Source of the DNA: Gymnorhina tibicen
Lineage: Eukaryota > Chordata > Aves > Passeriformes > Artamidae
DNA length: 64,000 bases
Assembly: GCA_013399875.1 (NCBI GenBank)
Contig: VXAZ01004634.1
Location: 310,001 to 374,000, forward strand
Direction of reading: 5' to 3'
In this document: piece after piece, positions 25,346-39,316 of the stretch
Layout of the letters: each line of letters starts with the position of its first letter
Numbering within the stretch: position 1 is the stretch's first letter
Position numbers and translations under genes: made by a program
The notes under the pieces: model-generated
Databases searched by the model: none
What the model was told of the DNA's origin: nothing
Seen by the model: only the letters and a program-made list of their open reading frames with translations

Positions 25346-28300
25346 CTATTGCCACCATCTCTTGAATTGCTCCAAAGGCTCAGATGCCCACACTATTCAA
25401 AAGCACGTTAGCCTTGCACAGTCAGGGAAGAAGACAGCTCTAGGCAGAAAGTGAAACTTCTGCAGCTTCTTTGTTAGTGGAATGGTTCCTCCGTGGTTTT
25501 GCAGCAGTTCATTGCCTGTCTGTACTGCTCAGTGGATCCAGTGTTTCATGAGGGCATTGGCCATCTCTGCTGCTCCTCCCAGACCTCACACACCTTCTGA
25601 ATGTGATCCTGAAGCTGCCAAGTTATTTACCTCAAAGGACAAGTTGCATTTGCTGGGATAAAGGAGGAGATGTGAGACAAAGACAGAACCTGCACAGTGG
25701 TTTTGTCATGTTCTGCTCAGTACTGGTTCAGTTTTTTCATGGTTGGTTTTTTCGGGTTTTTTTTCAGTAGAAAAGACATGTCAGGGGTTTTTGTGTTCCC
25801 ACCACCCATTCCTTCCCAAAATGCTGTGAGAATGAGAATGTCAGACCAGGAAACATCTATGCCTTTTTGTACGTTTGTATAAAACCGAGTACGAGAAAAA
25901 GAAAGAAAATGGGAATTTTAGTTCTTACTCTTAGAATGACATGAATAGTCCAAGCTATATTCACTTTATGGGGAAGAAAGCAATTAGAAAGCAATTTACA
26001 AGGCAGAGGAAATGTCCATTTGGTTCTTCTCAACAAAAACAGGGATCAGGATTAGTTCTCCTTGTTAACCACTGCAAACAAAGGCAAAAGATTTATAAGG
26101 AACAAAAGATATAGGATAACAAGAAGTGTTAGCCTTCCCACACTATTTTTTCTGCCATTTAACAGATCATCTGGAGCTTAACAGTAAACCAATAATTGTG
26201 ACATATGGGTGCAAGCTTTTTTGAGCCAGTGTTCAGTGAGCAGAAAACTGTAGGTTGTTAATGCAAGTACGTGTACATTTTATTGTCTAGGTGAGTGACC
26301 AAGCAACTAATTTGCAGCTTTTTGTGTTTTTCTTAACACATAAATACAGTCACACTTGAGACACCAAAGTAAAGTTAAATCCCTGCCAGCAGGTGCTGTC
26401 TTCTTGGGAAAAAAGGCCATACACTGCTAGAAGATTTTTGCACTCTAAATTTAATGTTTAAATGCACAGAAATGTCTCCTTGTTGCATATCTTTGGTTAT
26501 AAGTCTTTTGTGTTTGGAGGCTGGCTAGGAATTGAAATTGCTGTTTGGATAATCACAGCTTTCTTTGGATAGTAATTTAGGACTCATGCTATTAACCCCC
26601 TGCATCTCTTTGTATACATGACATCAAAAACTCCTTGCCAGAAGCAGTTAACTGTTAGACGAATGGGCCAGCAAAATGAGTGCTTACAAATAAACGCTGG
26701 GATTAAACTGCACAGAAAGACAGGTTAAGATTTCCTTTTCATTCTTTGAGTAGTTTCTACTTTTTCCCAAACAATCATCTTTCAGCTTGAATTTTGGCAT
26801 ATCTGAAGTCAACCAGAAAAAGTAAACCAAAACATCTAAAAAATAACAACTATGGGAAATATCAAGAGAACACTTCAGCACCTGGCATACAAGGAAAGAA
26901 GCTAAGAAAGCATTTCTTCCATTACTGCTTATGGGTTTTTATTTATTTATCTTTAAACAATGCTATTTCTCAGGCAACTTTTGTTGGAAACTTGAAATCT
27001 GACAAGTGAATAAACACCAGTTCAGCAAAACATTTTATCCCACACATATTCAGAAAAGCACTTTGCTCTGTTGAAATCCTGTTGTTGTTTCACATATATG
27101 CCTAAAGTACATATGCCTACACACTGCTCTAAATAGCCTATTGCATTGATGGCATAAGGTAACATGCACTCTGTTCCCCCTATAGATGTCTAATTTAAGC
27201 CGTATGACTCTGATGTCTTAGAAGTTATTTTTCCTTCAGCTCCTTTGCTGCTGCACTGCCAGACCATATATATGTCTGTTCTATAAATATCAGTTGAGAG
27301 AAATAGTTGCAGTGGCTACACTGGCACCTAAACTGGGCAGTCTGAAGATAATACTGTGACATTCAGTTGATGCATTGCTGAAATCCTCTTCTGATGTAGG
27401 TGAGTTTTAGGAATTTATAAACTTGTTTTGTGTGTGCCCATATGACGATTTTTATTTTACTCGATGGATTTCAAACATGAATGCAGCATGAGGTTCAAAG
27501 CATGCTGGAAGAATGAGAGTAAAAATATCAGATAGCTTCATTTGATTGAATGCAAATGTTCACAAGGTAGAGGCCTCTATCTGAGCAAATCATTCTAGAC
27601 TTCCTTTATTGGGAAGAAAAAAGCACTTTGAGAATGTTATTCCTGGGTTCTGTTTTAGATATTTACTTCAAGAGGAGGTGGAGGTTTTTACTGTGTCATT
27701 ACCTCTACATGAGTTAACTGAAGTTTCATGCCTAGTGAAAGAATTCTCCAGCATTTTGTATACATGAGGTTGAAAAACCTTGAGGTGGATTTTCTCTAAA
27801 ATATACTATGATCTGTATAAGTGAACGAGATGGGGCCCAGAGGAACTGCCCCCAATACTGAACTGAAGTTGACATGCTCTGTGGCAACCTGGGAGTGTCC
27901 CCATTGCTGCTCTAGCTCATCTGGGCTCCAGTATGTTTTGGCTGTTATTATTCACAGTGTGAGATCCGAATGAGATCAGGCATCCTAAAAGTCCCACATT
28001 ACCCTACTGCAGACAAGAGCAAGATCTTTTCTTATTATTTCAGTCTTCTACTGTTGCACCATTCAGATTCAAGCCCATCAGGCATATCGTTACTAAAGTC
28101 TCCATCACTGACATGGTAAATTTAGAGGGCTGTATGTGCCAAATTCAAGACTCAAATTTCTTTCTCTAATTCTTATAAAAATCTTGGGCTTCACCATGAG
28201 ACTGTGTCCCAAAAGTGTTTCTCTTTGATGAATTTGGGTTCAAGATCTGGTGGCCAACTTACCTACCATCTAACAACAAAAGGCTGAGCAGGTCATCCTC

Positions 28301-30262
28301 CCCGTTTTCTCATACACAATCATCAGAGCATTTAACCCCACTGATTCTGCACTCCTCCCAGTTACTCTAGTTACAAGAAATAAACCCAGTCTTTAAAACT
28401 CTGAGTCTTGGGCAGAGTAAGAGAACAGTGCTGCCAACAGCAGTGGAGATATTGCAGGATGCTGATCAGGTGAGCCATGCCCACCATCCCAGCTGGTGGT
28501 AGGCATTGCTTGCTGTGTAGGCTGGAGCAGATACCCAATGTCCCTGCCAGTCCCCAAACACAAGAAAATGACTGTGAGTTTGTGAGCAAGAAATGCCCTC
28601 AGGCTTTTAAAGCATTTTCTGCTCTGTCCTAAAGCAATGGTGCAGCTTGTCTGAGTGCTTCGGCCAATCTTTGATTCTCCAAAGAATGAAGAAAATGAGC
28701 TATTCTGAACGTGCCTGACCAGCTCACACTGGAGTTGAACTTGGAGAAGTGGAAGCCTTTCTCTGCCACTCTTCTTGACAGGCTTAGGATCTAAAGCTGG
28801 AGATTTGCTTAGAGTCATGGTTTTAATAGAAAACCAAAGCTGTGAGGAGTGCTTTGAGGGTAGTAGACCATCTGTTCTCTTTCCGGTCTAGAAAGTAAGA
28901 CTATGAACACGGAAATTTGAGTGGAATAGGGGAGCTTTTTTCAGCAGGTTCAGTTAATATTAATATTTCAGAAGACTCTGTCTTCCCATTTGTGGGCCAA
29001 TAAGAAGTGACCCAGGCCTCAGTCTTTAATTGCCACCCAAGCTATCACCATTCCACAATCTAGTATGCATCCAGTTTCCCATATGTGTAAAGTGGAGATG
29101 TCTTCTTATTTCTCTAGGGTTATGGAAAGATAAAATGCAGTTGTATGTGTGAAATATTTAGGTATTACATATCTGTAGTCCCCTGAAGTACCAGCTAAGG
29201 AGAATCCAAAGCAGAGGAACAAAATAGATGGCAGGGTAAAAGCTCTTGCTGTTTCTTCAATTCAGGTTCTTGACAGGGCACCTTTAACTAGTGAATTTCC
29301 ACTCCTCTGTCTCTTCAGGTGCTCAGAACCACGCCATTTTCCTCTTGCTCTCACTTGCTTTCTATTTCTCATACAGAAAAAAATGAAATTGAAGAAAAAA
29401 AGCCTATATGACGAATGCACAATGGAATTGAGAGCAAAAGGAAGATAAAATAGAAGTCAAGGCTATCCACTTTTAATTCTGTCTTGAAAGCTAAACAATG
29501 ACCAGCAAATGAATGAAGGCAAGTGGATAGTGCCAAGTAGTCAAAATACTCGGCTTTTAACAGCTGAGACATATTATCTGCAATGAAACCTGTATTTAAA
29601 ATGAGGCCAAAGTTCATAAACCCTAAAAAGTAGCATGCATTTAAAGATTAGATCTGATAATGCACAAAAGGGGAAAAGATGTACAGGTTATTTTGGGCAG
29701 GTGGGTGGCAACATTTTTTTTTTTCCATTGTTTCACTGTGAGCTTCCCTGTGCCACTCTCAGTCTATAAGAGAAGTTATCTCTACTGTTTCAGGTGAATC
29801 AAGATTGAGGGTGAATATCCACATCCACAATCTGACTTCCTGTGGCATTAGCAAAGGCAATTTCCTAGTAGTGGGACAGAAGCACTTGTGGATTATTTTG
29901 TCAGTTTTATCTACAGATATAGACACAGGCTCATAGCCTGAAAGCATTTTAACAAGATTTGAAATGTTCTATTCTCTCTCAGATTTTTCTCTTTTTCTCT
30001 TTTATTTTTTCTGATTTTTTTTTCTGGTTCTCCTTTTTCTTTCTTTCAGACTTTTAGAAAGCTGATACACAAGAAGTTAAGGTACTAAATGTGAAAGAAT
30101 AACAGAAGTTGAAGAACTGTATATTGAAATCTGATAAATGAAAAATGGGCACAGTATCAAACTTAACCACATTTGTATTCACAAGTGGTTGAGAGCTGAC
30201 ACTGATTTATGATCTATCAACCATCACCAGATTCTGTGACTACTTTATACAGATACAAAGAG

Positions 30263-30292
30263 ATGGACGGATGGATGGATAGATAAACAGAC
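30263..30292. repeat. Imperfect GATG/GATA tetranucleotide repeat
   Basis: About seven units of GATG, GACG, GATA and related forms. Confidence 0.8.
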
Positions 30293-30567
30293 AGTGAAAT
30301 AATGTTGCAAATTGAGTAGCAACAGACCTAGTTATAAAAGATAGCTCATCCAATTAATTTTTTTAAAATCTGGAGATTTTTGAAGAGCAGATCTTTGGGA
30401 AATCTTCTACAATATGGGAAACTTTGAGAAAGCTAAACTGTCCTGTTACTGTTTTGCATTCAAATGTTATTACTCCAGTACTACAACAAAACAATCCCAC
30501 TTTACACACAGCACCCCCAGTGCCCAGCAGACTGGAGAGAGGGAGTTTCACGCTAATATCACACAGA

Positions 30568-30611
30568 AGTATTACATTAAATATTATGTTAAGTATTACA
30601 TTAAGTATTAC
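30568..30611. repeat. 12-bp tandem repeat, 3.7 copies
   Basis: The units AGTATTACATTA, AATATTATGTTA, AGTATTACATTA and AGTATTAC run head to tail. The array is bracketed by similar words, ATCACACAGAAGTATTACA and ATCACACAGAAATATTACA, so the flank may have been duplicated as well. Confidence 0.85.
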
Positions 30612-33600
30612 TAAATATCACACAGAAATATTACACCAAAAATAATCCCTTACTCTAATTCACACACTGAGTTCAGCAGTGTACATGCATGTGAGCATTA
30701 AGAAAACAAGAGGTCCAAGAACATGAGTGATGAAGTGAGGAGGAGCCTGAACAGGTGAAGAAAATTAAAAAGAGTAATGTAAACGGCACTGAACAGGACA
30801 GGAACACAATGCATGGCCACGGCCAATCACAAAAGATTAGTCTTTGCAGTGTCCCCCCTTACAAGACAGTTTGTCCTGGTTGTATTAATAGATAAATTAA
30901 TTGAGGTGTTGTAGACAAAGTAAGTGGCCCAAGTGGAAGTTTCCATATTAACAAAGAGGAGGGCAGTTCTTACTGGCTGTCCTAACCCACCTTGCTCTGT
31001 AGGGAGAGCTCTGTGTGCCCATGCAGAGGCTGGGATCACAACTAACCACGCTCATGCCTGGTGACAGAGCCTGGGCACGAGGCTCAGCCATGGGCTCACC
31101 GCTGCTGCTGCCATTCCCACGGCCTCTTGAGAAACCCTGGCTCTTGGGTATACAGGTGCAAGCAGGTCCTGGGATCATAAGCATGGTCCCTGTTGGTGGA
31201 AATGAATTCTCGTGGAGCCATGTGGGACCATGATTTTGGAGGTAGTCTGGCCAGAGGCTGAATTGCTTTGCATCCCTGCTGAGTCCAGACTTCCAGAGAA
31301 CAGCACCTACTGCAGTGCTTTTGTCCAGGCAACAAAGCAATCAACTCTTTTGGCACCTTATCCTCAATTACCCAAGTTTCCTCATCTGTTATAAGGTGAT
31401 AATGAACAAAACTTTCTTAATTTATGGACCAAAGTCACTAATAGCACTCAAATACTGTGATAATAGCTCTCTATAATTTAATAATAGGTAATATTCATTT
31501 AACTCAACTTCTGATTAATATTAATTTCTGCAGCCATTATGTGACTAGCCTCAATGACCTCTTTCCATAAATAATGTCATATTTTGCAAGTGCTGCAGTA
31601 TCATGTCTTCTTGACTGACTATGGATTTCAATATATTATCTTGATCTACAGAAGTAATGACTATATTTGTCCTTCATCTTCTTTTTTAAACTTAACACCA
31701 AAGATCATTTCAGTGTCCAGATTTTCCATTCATTTTTTGCTAGCAATTTCACTGTTAGTTTTGTCAGTCTAAACACAATCCCACTCAAGATAACACAAAT
31801 TCAGTCATCGGAGATAACGTCTGGAAAAGTATGACAAACCATCAAATGCAGTTTCTGCAAATTTTTGAAAATATGTATATTTGACTCTTGTCTTTTTTGT
31901 AAATAAGTACAGTTCCATTTAAATCAATGGTTCTACTAGCTTGAAACATTTCCTGTTATTTATGATTCAAATTTCTCTTAAAAGGGAGAAACAGTGCAAA
32001 AAAATTTTTATCAGTAACCTGACCTTTAAAGAGGGAAAAACTACCTTATAGAATTTATGTCTTAATCAACTTGGAAAAGAGATTAATAGCTTGCTATGTC
32101 TACATATGCATTATTCATATTTTTCCAACATAAACTGCCCATAAATTCACCCAAGAAGGTATTAGGCACGTCTAAACAGTCAGGAAAGAGCATCTCTCTC
32201 CCTGCTGTTAAGGCTTGTCTTCAGTCCATATTGCTTATATGCAAAGAATTTCTCAGCAAAGACCTCACCTGTCCTCCCAGAGAGAAATCTCAAACCCACT
32301 TAGTGTGAATTGACAGCTTGGATGGATCAAGTCCTTGTGGACTGAATACGTACACCTTGGACCACAGACAAATGGCTTATATTCAGATTTTCCTATAAAT
32401 TCTATGCATACTCTGTGTCCAAACTGTGGCCAGTCTAAGCTGGCAGTCTGGAAAGGAAGCCTGTGAGCCAAACTGCTCACACTGCTCTTAAACTCGTATT
32501 GTAAATAACCCACGAAGAGTACAAAATTTACAGACTTAGACCTATCAAGCACACCCTTCAAACGTTTGTGATGGCCACGTATTTATTGTCATTATCAATG
32601 AGATTTCACTTAGATTTCATGCAGGAAGAGAAGGGATTTGTTTTTAAAAATGTTACGACTTGTCAAAGCTTTTGTTGATTCTGCAGCGTAAATGATGGCA
32701 AGTCTTGCTCTGCCCTTTACAGCCATTTCTGTTAGTAAGGACAAACTGCTCTTTAGTGAACACTGAGAAGGAGAAATTTATTTAGGCTGTACAAGACGAG
32801 AAACAGGAAATATTAAGTCCTGAACAGGGACATATGATAGGAGATGAGCAAGGAAGTACTGCTAGGGGCAGGAGCAACAGAAGAAAACAGCTCTACTTGA
32901 GAGGAGAACTCAAAGATGAAAAAATTATTCTGTAATTTGATAAATCTCAAAATAGATAAAAACTGAACATCCCTCTCAAAGTTCTCACTGAATCACATCC
33001 CATCGAACAAACCAGAATGCCTTCCTGGCCTTGCTGTACTTAGCAGGGGAGAAGCTGGTCAGGTCTTGGCCAGAAAAATGCTTTGAAAAAACATTTTCAG
33101 TAATATCTCTTACAGTATAAAGCACCTTATGATTCCCAAGTGGATGAGGCTCTGGCCATTGACCTCTAGTCATGCTGGTGAAGAACAGTTCAAAACAACA
33201 GCAAAGCAAATTTAGATGACATTTGTGAAATGTTTTGGACAACTGTCCTGCATTTTCCCACGTTTCATTCTTCTTTTATGAGCAAAGGCAGAAAATAAAA
33301 TAGAAACAAATTTAAAGTCAGAGCTGTAATGTGGCTGCTTATTTGTTAATTTCATTTTTTGAAAGGCTTTGCAGAAATTGTAGATGGTTCCATCAAATGA
33401 TTCTACAGGAGGCTGACAAAAAGCCTATTTATTCTTTGCATATGAGCTGCCCTTTCTCTGCATATAAACCATGTGATTTGCCAATAAGAAAGAGCGGCTG
33501 GAGGCTTAGTGACATCTGAGGGTCAGGGAAAAATGCATAAAACAACCAGTGGCTGTTTAATGTGTCTAAAACTTCTGTAAAAGACACTGTTCCAGAAATA

Positions 33601-33919
33601 AAATTGCCACGTGGTGTTTGCTAGTGAATCTTCTGTATATAAAGAACACAGTTTATAATCTCATCACGCATAAACTTTAACCTGTTGGCAAAGTGTTTGC
33701 AGTGCCTGGTAGCCCAATGTCTCCTGGAACCTGACTGCTTTCTGCCACTGCCCCCCTTTCAGGCTAAAAATGAAATGTTAGTTGTTCCTACCCTAAGGAA
33801 GGGGTCTGCTTCAAAATTAAGTAATTTTAGTCAAGGAAATATTCTGAAAACTTGGTAAATTGTAGACAAAATTAATTCTCCTATTTTTTTTATGTTGGCT
33901 TTTTTTTTGTTTGTTTGGA

Positions 33920-34310
33920 CAGCTTGGAAAGATCATCTAATCCTTTCTCCTGCCCCATGGCAGCATCAGAAATACTTGTCTGTTCCTCAGGGCTGTTTTT
34001 TTAACCTGTGTTAAAATAATTTGCTTGGCAACAATTCAATCCAGCATTCTCTATCCTACAGTTACAAATAATGTATTTTTCTTTCTACTTTCTAACCAAA
34101 ATAGCCCTTGATGAAAATTGTTCCTAATACCTCTTGTCCTGTCCACTCCGTGAAGAGAGATTATTCTCTCCTTTTTTTTTTTCCCGTTGGGCTTTTATGT
34201 TTGAAGCCTGTTTGCGTATCTTCCTTTAGTTTTGTTAGACTTGGCTGTTTTTGAGACACCTGAGTTCCTCCAACAATTAATCTCAGCCTTTTAACAAGAT
34301 TGAAATAAAC
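33920..34310 (-). mobile_element. Old, divergent CR1 LINE fragment, minus strand
   Basis: Several landmarks of a reverse-strand CR1 3' region appear in the right order: GGAAAGATCATCTAATCC (33929), CCTCTTGTCCTGTCCACTC (about 34130), TTATGTTTGAAGCCTG (about 34195) and AGACTTGGCTG (about 34238). Between them the match is poor and poly-T runs interrupt it. This fits a much older subfamily than the copies at 6737 and 43805. Boundaries are approximate. Confidence 0.5.
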
Positions 34311-37232
34311 ACAAAGGAATGAGGAAGACACAAAAATAATTATTAGTAAAATTAATCAGGAACTGAGAAAGAAATACGCATTGCACATCAGGTTCTTGGT
34401 GACCTAGTGAAGAATGTGTATCTCAAACCTCAGTACATGTCAAGTTCACAAAACTTAGCTAAATAAGGTAGACAACAGTGGATTTCTTTTTATGTTAAAA
34501 GACATAGGCCTCAATATCTTAGTTGTATCTTTGCAGAAAAATTATACTTTTACTGAAATAATTCGATATTTCAGAGTGTCAGTCAGTAACAAGTGCATTG
34601 ATAAATATGTTTTTCTCTAAAAAACAGAAAATAAATAATAAACATATAAAGCACAGTAACCTTTCTGGAGATGTCAGTTTTCTTTAGACTGTGTGAGAAA
34701 GCCTCAATAGTACAAATTTAAATTTTGTTTTCCTTTTCTCAGGATACCATCAAAGTCAGAAGGTGGGGATATATTTTGCCAATACCTGCAGGAGAAAATA
34801 GGAACAAAAAAGGACAAATTAAAACATAAAAGGTAAAGAAAAACACAATTGAACTGTATAATATCTGAAACAACCAGTTTCAGGTCTTAAATTTTCTCTA
34901 CAGTTAAAACCACTCAGTACAAACTGGTATCCTGGAGTTCAAATATACACTGCAGAAGCTGGTAACCTGGATACAATGTTTACACCAGGGAATAAAACCC
35001 CAAACCTGAAAACATACTGGAATTCAAAACAAACATTGCAGAAGCTAGTACCTGGCTCTAACACTTCCTTGAAGAATATATTCTTCCCAGAAAACATTAT
35101 TTTTATTGTCATTGGGCTATTCATCAAAAATGGACTTTCTGATAGTGCTTGCCAACAGTGAATATTAATTCTAAACAGGGATTTTAGCCACTGGCTTTCT
35201 CTTATGAATGCACATACTCAAATGCAATACATTGTTGAGGCTTATTTTATAGTGAAACAATGTGGTTTGGATTTAATTTTTCTAGTTTGAAACAAAGAAA
35301 CATAATTTGCAAAGAGGTAAAAGTTTATACAATTCTCGTAAAAAATGAGTAGAAAATTTCAAACCAACTCAGTAATGTTACATCACTGATTGGTAAAATC
35401 CTTCTGAAAATAAGACCTTCACATGGAAGGATGAAATCTCATTTCAGCTGGTGTCTTTGGGGGGAAATGAATTTTACTCCCAGAAATCTTAAATCTTTCA
35501 GTTCATCATCTTCTCTTGAATTTTCAGGGCATCTTTGATCTGTAAATAAAACTTGCTCATGTTCACACTTAATTCTTTATTCCCCATGATGGGTTATTTT
35601 TTATCTTGCTCCTTGGGAACAGTAATTTTCCTGCCATGTTTTCTCCACAGACTTAATTTACTATTGTATCTACATCCTAAAACGGAGTTCTGTGTTCACC
35701 TCAGTCAGTGTAAATAGCCATGCTGTGACAGGCTGATGAGTGGCAGCAGGAATCCACCTATGACAACAGCTTGAAGCTGCAGGGAAAGTCTCTACCTGTG
35801 GGATGCATTTGTGTACATTGTCCTTTTTGGACTCGAGTGGGGGGACCCATACTTCGCACACTGCACAGGAGAAGAGAGAGCTCATATCCTGTTTCTTGTC
35901 TTTTCTCCCGTTTTAAAATTATGTTTAGTTTGGCAGAGTGTCAGACATAGACCAACAGAAAAACCTGACTATCAGAGAAGGAAAAGGTATAAAGCTAGGT
36001 GGGCAGATCCAGATAGGCCACGGTGACCTTCAAGACTTGAGCAGCCTTGATGGTGAGCAGTAATTATGTGGGTTATGTTCTTGATTAAAGAAAAACAAGG
36101 AAAACCAAAATCAGAATTTATGTACCTGGGTGGTGAAACAAGCTAGGTTAGGTTTTGCTGGGTATTTAGCTAGTTATACTTGACCGTATCGCCTCTTTGC
36201 AGCAGGGCATTAACAGATGGTGTGCAGTGCTGTCAGAACAAAAAGCGGTGCCTTCCCCCATCAAGTGCTGTTGCTGCTGAAGGATCAATTCTTCGGTGCA
36301 AGCACTGGGGGGCTAATAAAGACTCCAACCCTGGGAACAGGAGTGATTTACAATTGAACTTAATCTATTTGAAAAATTCTAGCAACCACATTAAAAAAAC
36401 CCCAAATCTCATCACGCACCACCTGAATTTCCTCAGTGCCATCTGTCTGCTGCATTAAACAAAGCCCCGGAGACCCTCAGAGGGAGAGAGGCAGAGTTTT
36501 AATGATTAACCTAACCTGGCTGTCAGAACAGATAGCTTGATATATAGGCCCTGGGTTGGCAGTTTCTGCAGAGCTAGTCCCTGATGCTGCAGAGGAGATT
36601 TGAGCCAGCAGGAGTTCCCCTCTGGTGTGTAAACCAGCGCGTGTTCTCCCAGGACGCAGCACCAGCGTGCAAAGAGGCATTACTGCAGTGCTCCCTGGCT
36701 TTGTGGGGACATTCCCAGGGGGTTGGGAATGGGGAAGAACAGTTTGTAGCTTCTACCTGCAAAGGCAGCACCTGGCCATCAACCATCAATAACCCTGGAA
36801 GCTCATCTGCACCTGAGTTCTTTGTAGCGACATGGCACAGATGCCCTGGCTTTATTTCTGTTAAAGAGTTTACCTGCTGAAAAACCTTGAAATGTTTTAA
36901 GTTTGGCACCTGAGCATTTACCTTGCTGTACAGGGGTTGTTGAATAGTATGAAATTGCCAGCCTCAATTTCATGAGCTGAGGTTGTAGTTTTATGAGATT
37001 TCTATAAGATTCAGAATTGAATGTGGTATTTTGATCATTTCCATTTGATCAAGACAAACAATACATTTCTTGGCATCAGTCTCAAACTTGGATTTATGCG
37101 AGATGTCAAAAGTGAGAGCTTTTAGTTTTATGAGAGCAATATTATTTTAATCTCTTAGTAAATATTTTTCCTCTGAATAGAAAGGACAGCTTTTCACTAT
37201 AAAAATAATTTTAAATTATGGGTGACGTTTTT

Positions 37233-37278
37233 CAGTCAGTCAGTCTATCAGTCAGTTAGTCAGTCAGTCAGTCAGTCA
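37233..37278. repeat. (CAGT)n tetranucleotide repeat
   Basis: About eleven CAGT units, with two variant units (CTAT and TTAG phases) in the middle. Confidence 0.9.
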
Positions 37279-38526
37279 CATTTTTCATCTCATGTTGATG
37301 TATTTGAAATATTTAAATTAAATTGTTACTTTTTTTGTATTTGTGGAGAGGATGTAAACAGTGCAGCTTTCCAGTTAGAAAATGTTTAAGAATCATCGAG
37401 ATATTTGTGGGTGTTATTTACTGAGCAATCATTTTACTTCTTTTACAGTAAAATTAATGGTTCCACTTTGCAGGTAAAGAAAATGAAACCTAAACTATCA
37501 TTTCACAATAGATTTTACCAGAGCTAGCAATTTACATGTGTGCAAAGTGAATATAAATGGTGAAAACGTATTCATAAATTATATATGTCTGAAGGCTTAA
37601 GGGAGCAAAACATAATCTGAAAAACAACAACCAAAAGTATAAACTAATTCAGTGAGAGATTCATGATTAAAATAAGCTTTCCTAGAATTAGTTAATTTTC
37701 GTATTCATCCAGATGCTTATATGTAGCTACCGTTTATCTAAATTATGAAATTATCTGTTTTATGCGCACTGCTAGGCTTACCTAGGAAACCTCTCCAGAT
37801 CTGTACAACCTTCCTGAAAATCTTTAATAAAAACCTGTAGTCTTAAAATGTATGTTAACTCTACATAGATAAAGAACACAATTAAATAATGTCTATTTTA
37901 TTATTTTCTTTGGTAGTAATTATTATTTTTATTAATTAAAAATCAGTTCTGATATAAATTAACTTTCTGAAAAAAAGTCATTTTCTGTCTCTTTACACTC
38001 AGTCCCCGTAGTGAATCCCAAGTGTGCAGGATGGGGGAGAACTGATCTCCCAGTAATTACTGAAGGACTCTGTCTCTCCCAGCCAGAGAGGGGAGCAGGG
38101 CTCATGTCTCAGCGATGTCAGAGTAATCCTTCATCACACAAGTTATATACATTTCTCATAGCTGGCCCCACTCTATCAATCCTTCTGAAATATGAGAATC
38201 CCACTGAGGTCCATTTAGTCATCCTGCTTCCTATGGTTAATGAATATGACAAAGCAAGACAGATCCTAATGCCAGTATCTCCAGGCAGGCTGGCAGCCCT
38301 CTTGCTTTCATTTCCATGCCCTACTACTACTTATCAGTGCCATTTGATGACTGCTCTGAAGTGTGTTTCACATACAGGTAGCAGGGTTCATATCGAAGCA
38401 AATCTGAATTCTGGGTATAAAGTTTCATGGGCAACTGTTTCCCGTGATTTACTAGGAATTTATGTATATATAATGTCTCATAAGTCTCTCTTTATAAGTC
38501 TCTCCTTTTGGGTAACAATAATAAAA

Positions 38527-38563
38527 TAATAATAAAATGAAAAGTTTTTTCATTTTATTATTA
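38527..38563. repeat. Perfect 17-bp inverted repeat with 3-base loop
   Basis: TAATAATAAAATGAAAA (38527-38543) is the exact reverse complement of TTTTCATTTTATTATTA (38547-38563), with GTT between. The stem is nearly all A/T. It may reflect template switching at an AATAAA-like microsatellite. It is too short and A+T-rich to be called a microRNA. Confidence 0.9.
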
Positions 38564-39252
38564 AATAAATATGTGAAAACACGCCTCTTCTAATCCTCAT
38601 GCCCCTTAGGTCCTTACCAAGGATGTCTGCTGCACTCTGCTGAACCAGTAAGTGTTTCATCTTGGCCATCACTGCATTGGAAAAGAGGCACAGCACACAG
38701 TTTGTATATCTTTTGGACTGGATTATCAGGCACAATGGCAAAATTTTCTAGTGGTGAAAGAATTAGGTTTATGTCATTTTTCCACGCCCTTGTTCCTAGG
38801 ATCACTGGAAATTTGTCCTGCTGTGTCATTGGTGTCAGGGTGATGGAAGATGCAGAAGTAGCACACGTTCTACATCTACCATCCATGTGCTGCCCTTGTA
38901 ATCTGCTACACTGGAAAGGGAATTCTACCGCTGAGAAAAGGGTTGGAGTTTTTTTTGCTAGTCTAGCACATCTCTGATTTTCTACTCATATTTCCTTTAA
39001 CTCAAAGGGTATTATGAACATGATGCTGTCTTCTAATGAAAGTAACCACAGAATGGGTGAGAGCAGCAATCAATAGGACTGAAGGCAAAGGGGCATGTAT
39101 TTTATACTTTCCCTTCCTTGAACCTCCCTATTCCTTGTAAGTTAATTACATTATGAATTTAGGCCATCAGTCTAACAAGAACCACCATGATATTTCATCT
39201 CTTGGAATAAACAAGGATTGCTTCTCAGCTACATGTTTTGAAAAACATATAT

Positions 39253-39277
39253 GAGTGTATATATATATACACTCTTT

Positions 39278-39308
<31 letters not shown>

Positions 39309-39316
39309 GTATAAAA
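39253..39316. repeat. TA-rich palindromic microsatellite
   Basis: Positions 39253-39274 form a perfect 22-bp palindrome starting GAGTGTATATA. The next block, 39275-39316, starts TTTTATAT and ends ATGTATAAAA, again largely self-complementary. Confidence 0.9.

Larger units (their letters stand above)
24126..33919. other. Mostly unique DNA without a recognisable gene
   Basis: It contains an old interspersed repeat near 25231, GATG/GATA units near 30263 and a 12-bp tandem repeat near 30568. The patch at 31000-31340 is richer in G+C and gives a 130-codon minus-strand frame without any recognisable motif. The patch at 28390-28820 gives a 141-codon minus-strand frame, also without motifs. The block at 24380-24560 has many CTGCTG and GATGATGG triplets. 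Confidence 0.55.

Noticed and set aside
28393..28818. 141-codon minus-strand frame
   Set aside because: No recognisable domain, and the G+C-richer local composition explains the lack of stops.
30948..31356. Minus-strand frames of 130 and 86 codons in a G+C-rich patch
   Set aside because: No domain. Two frames are open together, which points to composition and not to coding.
38011..38529. 172-codon plus-strand frame
   Set aside because: This length is near chance expectation for 64 kb of six-frame translation. Its composition is not protein-like at the end (it runs into AATAATAAA repeats) and no motif was seen.
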